From: Acanthamoeba lenticulata
Lineage: Eukaryota; Discosea; Longamoebia; Acanthamoebidae
Direction: 5' to 3'
DNA: 12,206 bases
Assembly (NCBI GenBank): GCA_002179805.1
Contig: NAVB01001110.1
Coordinates: 1 to 12,206 of the forward strand
The translations under genes were made by a program, and so were the position numbers. Positions 9,732-12,206 of this stretch are shown in pieces. The stretch's first letter is position 1; every line of letters starts with the position of its first letter. Under the pieces are notes generated by a model. The model was not told the DNA's origin. It saw only the letters and a program-made list of their open reading frames with translations, and searched no databases.

Positions 9732-10100
9732 GAACAGACATAAAAGGCCTCGTCCACAATCCTGCTCCAAAAGGACAGAATTGTGACGAAGCGGGGTTGT
9801 TCAGCCGTGCCACTCGACTTCAAACGGCTTCCACCTTCGTCTCAAGCAGTGATCAGCCGATAAAGTCTCGTTTGTTTTTAATAGGCCCACATGCCAAGTT
9901 TGTTCTGCGCAGGTGCCAGGGCGACGAGAGCGGTGGTGTGGTGGTCATCTTTTTCAAAGGCCGATATATTTGGTGCCAAGTGGGGTTCGGCCAAATGAAT
10001 GGGCCGGGAGGTTTTTCGTTACCCGTGCGAGAGAGGCAATACGCGCCCTCCATTTAGCCCCGTGTTGTGTTTTCTTTCTTGTACGAGCGCACCACAAGCC
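9732..10100. promoter_or_regulatory. Intergenic region upstream of the Frizzled-like gene
   Basis: This 369-nt gap has no convincing ORF. It must contain the 3' end of the TEX10 homologue and the promoter of the receptor gene. A TATA-like GATATATT lies at 9963-9970, about 130 nt before the ATG, directly followed by TTTGGTGCCAA (an imperfect dyad) and, 16 bases later, by GGCCAAAT. The 60 nt before the ATG are rich in T and C, which would fit a transcription start or a short 5' leader. The assignment as a core promoter is inference. Confidence 0.5.
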
Positions 10101-12206
10101 ATGCAGCTACGGAGCTCGGCTCCCGCCCGTCTCTCGCCGTGCTCAAGCTCAAGCTCGCGCCAACAACTCTTTCTTCTTCTGTCCCTTCTTCTCCCGCTCT
10201 TCTGCCTCTTCAACAGCGCTGCTGCCGTTGCCCCGCCCACTCTGTCCTCTGCCCTCTTCTCCCGGCACCACAACACACAAGATGCTCGCGAGCTGGGCAA
10301 CACCTGCGTGCCATACACCGGGGCGCCAGCCACTGGAGGCAAGTGCGACTATGTCGTAGGGCCTGTGGCTGCCCCCTACCCCGCCAACGTTTACCTCAGG
10401 TAAAGACACGCCTTGTCCCCCCCCCCACACCCACTCCCACCTCGTGCGAAGTTGCGTTCTTCGCAGGAAGGTTCTCCCGCGATGCGCCCCTTTCTCCCAT
10501 TGGCTTCTTGTTCATTGGCTCTTTTTATTCGCTTGCTCAACCCGGAGTTTTGTTGCCCCTTAATAATGTGCGGTTTTTCGCTTCACAGGGGGGTGACGAT
10601 GGGACAGGCAGACGAGGAAACGAGCGTCCAGGTTCGTCCGTTCACGTTCACATTTGGGGAGAAAGGCGGGAGTGGATGCTGATCACCCTGGCGGGTTGTG
10701 CAGACGTCGAAGATGGGCGCGTACTTTCCGCCGTCGTGTCGCACACCGCTGCTGGCGCTCACGTGCATGGGCTCCTTTCCTCACTGTCGGTTCACCGACG
10801 GGGCGACCTTTACCGGTACGGGCTCCAAACACGCCGTTGGATCCATAAATATCTCGTTATATGCACATATCACGGAAAGATCTTGACCCAATACCTCCTC
10901 CACTGCAGTCTTTCCGCCGTGCCGGTCCGTCTGCGAGGCCGTGGTGGCCGGATGCTACTCGTTCTTCGCGTCACAGGACATGCTCGTACGTGTGTGCGGC
11001 CGCTGCGCATAGTTGAGTCCCACTGCGCGCTCTGGTCTCACGCAAAAACGACATCATCATCATGTCTTCCCGCATATGTGTGGCGGCAGAGCATGTTGCC
11101 CAACTGCGACATGATCGACAACAGCACGGGCACGCCCTATCCGGCCTTTCCGCCAGACTACAGCGGCCAATGCTTGGTGCTGCCGAGCTCCGTGGGTTGG
11201 TCCTCCTCGCCGTTCTCCTTCTTCTTCTTCTCCTTCTCTCTTGAGCCACGAGATGACCGTCTCTCGCGGGGCTCGTCAACGTGTCTGCGCAGACGTGCCG
11301 TACAGCCAAGTGGACTGCCCGTATCCGCTGCGCTTCAACTACGACGACGAGCTCGACGTGACGGGGGCCAACTACGACCCGGAAAACATGTGCATCATGC
11401 CCTGCCCGAACCCGATGTGGACCGCCAGCGAGTGGGACGGCGCCGCCATCTCCATGATGGTGTTTGCAGGCATCTCCTTCTTCCTTTCGTCCTTTGTTTT
11501 GGTGGGCCTCTGCCTGCTCCCGACCAAGCGCCGCTACCCGAGCGTCCTCTACATTTACATCGTACGCCGTCGTCGCTATTTTCTTCTTCTTTTTCCGTCC
11601 CAAGCTCACTCGGCTGCATGGGCAGACGTTCTGCTCGATGATGGTGGCCTTTTGCTCGGTCTTCTTCCCCCTGGTCTCTGGTGGGCCAACCCGCATGGTC
11701 TGCACACGGGTGCGCCTCCACCCCCCAACTGGGCCCTCTTTCTCAGTAGCATGAACTGGGACATTGGACCAGTGGCTGACATGGACTCTCCTTGACCTGT
11801 GCGCACAGGGACACCCGTCCGTCGAGGTCACGTTTGACAACGCGCGAGAGTTTGATGGCGCCGGCGTGCCGTGCGTGATCCAGGGCACGCTCATCCTCTA
11901 CTTTGCCTTGTCTGCCGTCTTCTGGTGGCTCGCCCTCTGCATCAGCATCTTCGAGGTCGTCCTCCTCCCCGCCCAGTCCACTCCATTTCATCCCAAGCGG
12001 GTACAGGCCGACGTCGTGTGAAATGCTGACCGACCTCTCTCTCTCTCCCTTTGCGCCGCTCCAACGCAGATGCTCTTCCTGGGCCACAGCGTGCATCGCG
12101 CAGAGAAGTGGCACCTCTTCTACCACGGGTTCGCCTGGGGCGCGCCGCTTGTCGCCATCATCATCGGACTGGGTGGCACCGTACGCGAGTCTCACCTTTT
12201 TTTAAT
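10101..12206 (+). CDS. Frizzled-class seven-transmembrane receptor with cysteine-rich domain (partial, 3' end missing)
   Basis: This is a class F receptor of the Frizzled/Smoothened-like type, at the cell surface. Exons: 10101-10399, 10589-10631, 10704-10815, 10909-10985, 11090-11195, 11293-11561, 11626-11709, 11809-11955, 12070-12180; 416 residues are visible and a further intron starts at 12181. A signal peptide (hydrophobic core about 22-37, Ala-rich end near 44) is followed by a CRD with ten cysteines (69-205), an extracellular linker with a CxxxC pair (246, 250), TM1 (about 258-286), the KRRYPS turn, TM2 (294-320), TM3 (about 351-378, with FWWLALCISIFE) and TM4 (about 396-415, HGFAWGAP). 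The spacing from the TM3 WW to the TM4 AW, 34 residues, equals that in animal Frizzleds, which decided the GTCGTC donor at 11956 over GTACAG at 12001. The intracellular C-terminal tail, where KTxxxW would lie, is outside the window. The ligand is unknown. Confidence 0.93.
10305..11173 (+). other. Frizzled cysteine-rich domain (CRD), split over five exons
   Basis: The ten cysteines fall at residues 69, 81, 126, 135, 142, 156, 160, 167, 183 and 205 of the spliced protein, which is the full count of a Frizzled CRD. The core PPCRSVCEAVVAGC (154-167) is nearly identical to the equivalent PPCRSVC...AGC block of animal Frizzled proteins. Exon 2, only 43 nt, lies inside the domain. In animals this fold binds the lipid group of Wnt proteins; what it binds here cannot be read from the sequence. 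Confidence 0.92.

Noticed and set aside
10067..11641. A 524-codon open frame covering most of the Frizzled-like gene
   Set aside because: It reads through introns and changes relation to the true frame several times; only parts (for example exon 5) are in the coding frame. The spliced model keeps all ten CRD cysteines and the helices.
1..12206. CRISPR array, transposon, tRNA, rRNA or a bacterial-style operon
   Set aside because: No spaced direct repeats, terminal inverted repeats, transposase-like protein or RNA gene structure was seen; repeats are limited to short microsatellites.

Overview
The window is nuclear DNA from a eukaryote with many short introns. Four protein-coding genes can be rebuilt by joining exons; none is readable as a single ORF. 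Introns run about 57-131 nt with GT...AG ends, donors are often GTACG, GTGCG or GTTCG, exons are GC-rich with T-rich or mixed introns between them, and intergenic gaps are only about 200-370 nt. Together with a Frizzled-type receptor this suggests a free-living amoebozoan, most likely Acanthamoeba or a relative. That placement is inference; no marker gene here proves it.

Layout. (1) 1-3219, minus strand: the N-terminal third of the nuclear pore scaffold protein NUP205/Nup192, at least 17 exons, running off the left edge through a (GTTTT)n repeat. (2) 3220-3426: a 207-nt divergent promoter region. (3) 3427-4903, plus: a complete five-exon two-domain fluoride channel/exporter (FEX, eukaryotic CrcB/Fluc), 397 residues. 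(4) 5111-9731, plus: a complete 20-exon TEX10/Ipi1 homologue (Rix1/PELP1 complex, 60S ribosome maturation), about 1057 residues, with a long acidic disordered insert. (5) 9732-10100: intergenic, with a TATA-like element. (6) 10101-12206, plus: the first nine exons of a Frizzled-class receptor with signal peptide, a full ten-cysteine Frizzled CRD and the first four transmembrane helices, running off the right edge.

All exon joins were checked for phase: the complete FEX and TEX10 models sum to exact multiples of three and end in stop codons, and the two partial models stay open. The genes do not form one pathway. NUP205 and TEX10 are nuclear housekeeping proteins, FEX protects against fluoride at the plasma membrane, and the Frizzled-like protein is a surface receptor. 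I see no mobile element, CRISPR array, tRNA or rRNA, and no novel multi-gene system. The most interesting item is the Frizzled receptor, because it has an animal-like ligand-binding domain.
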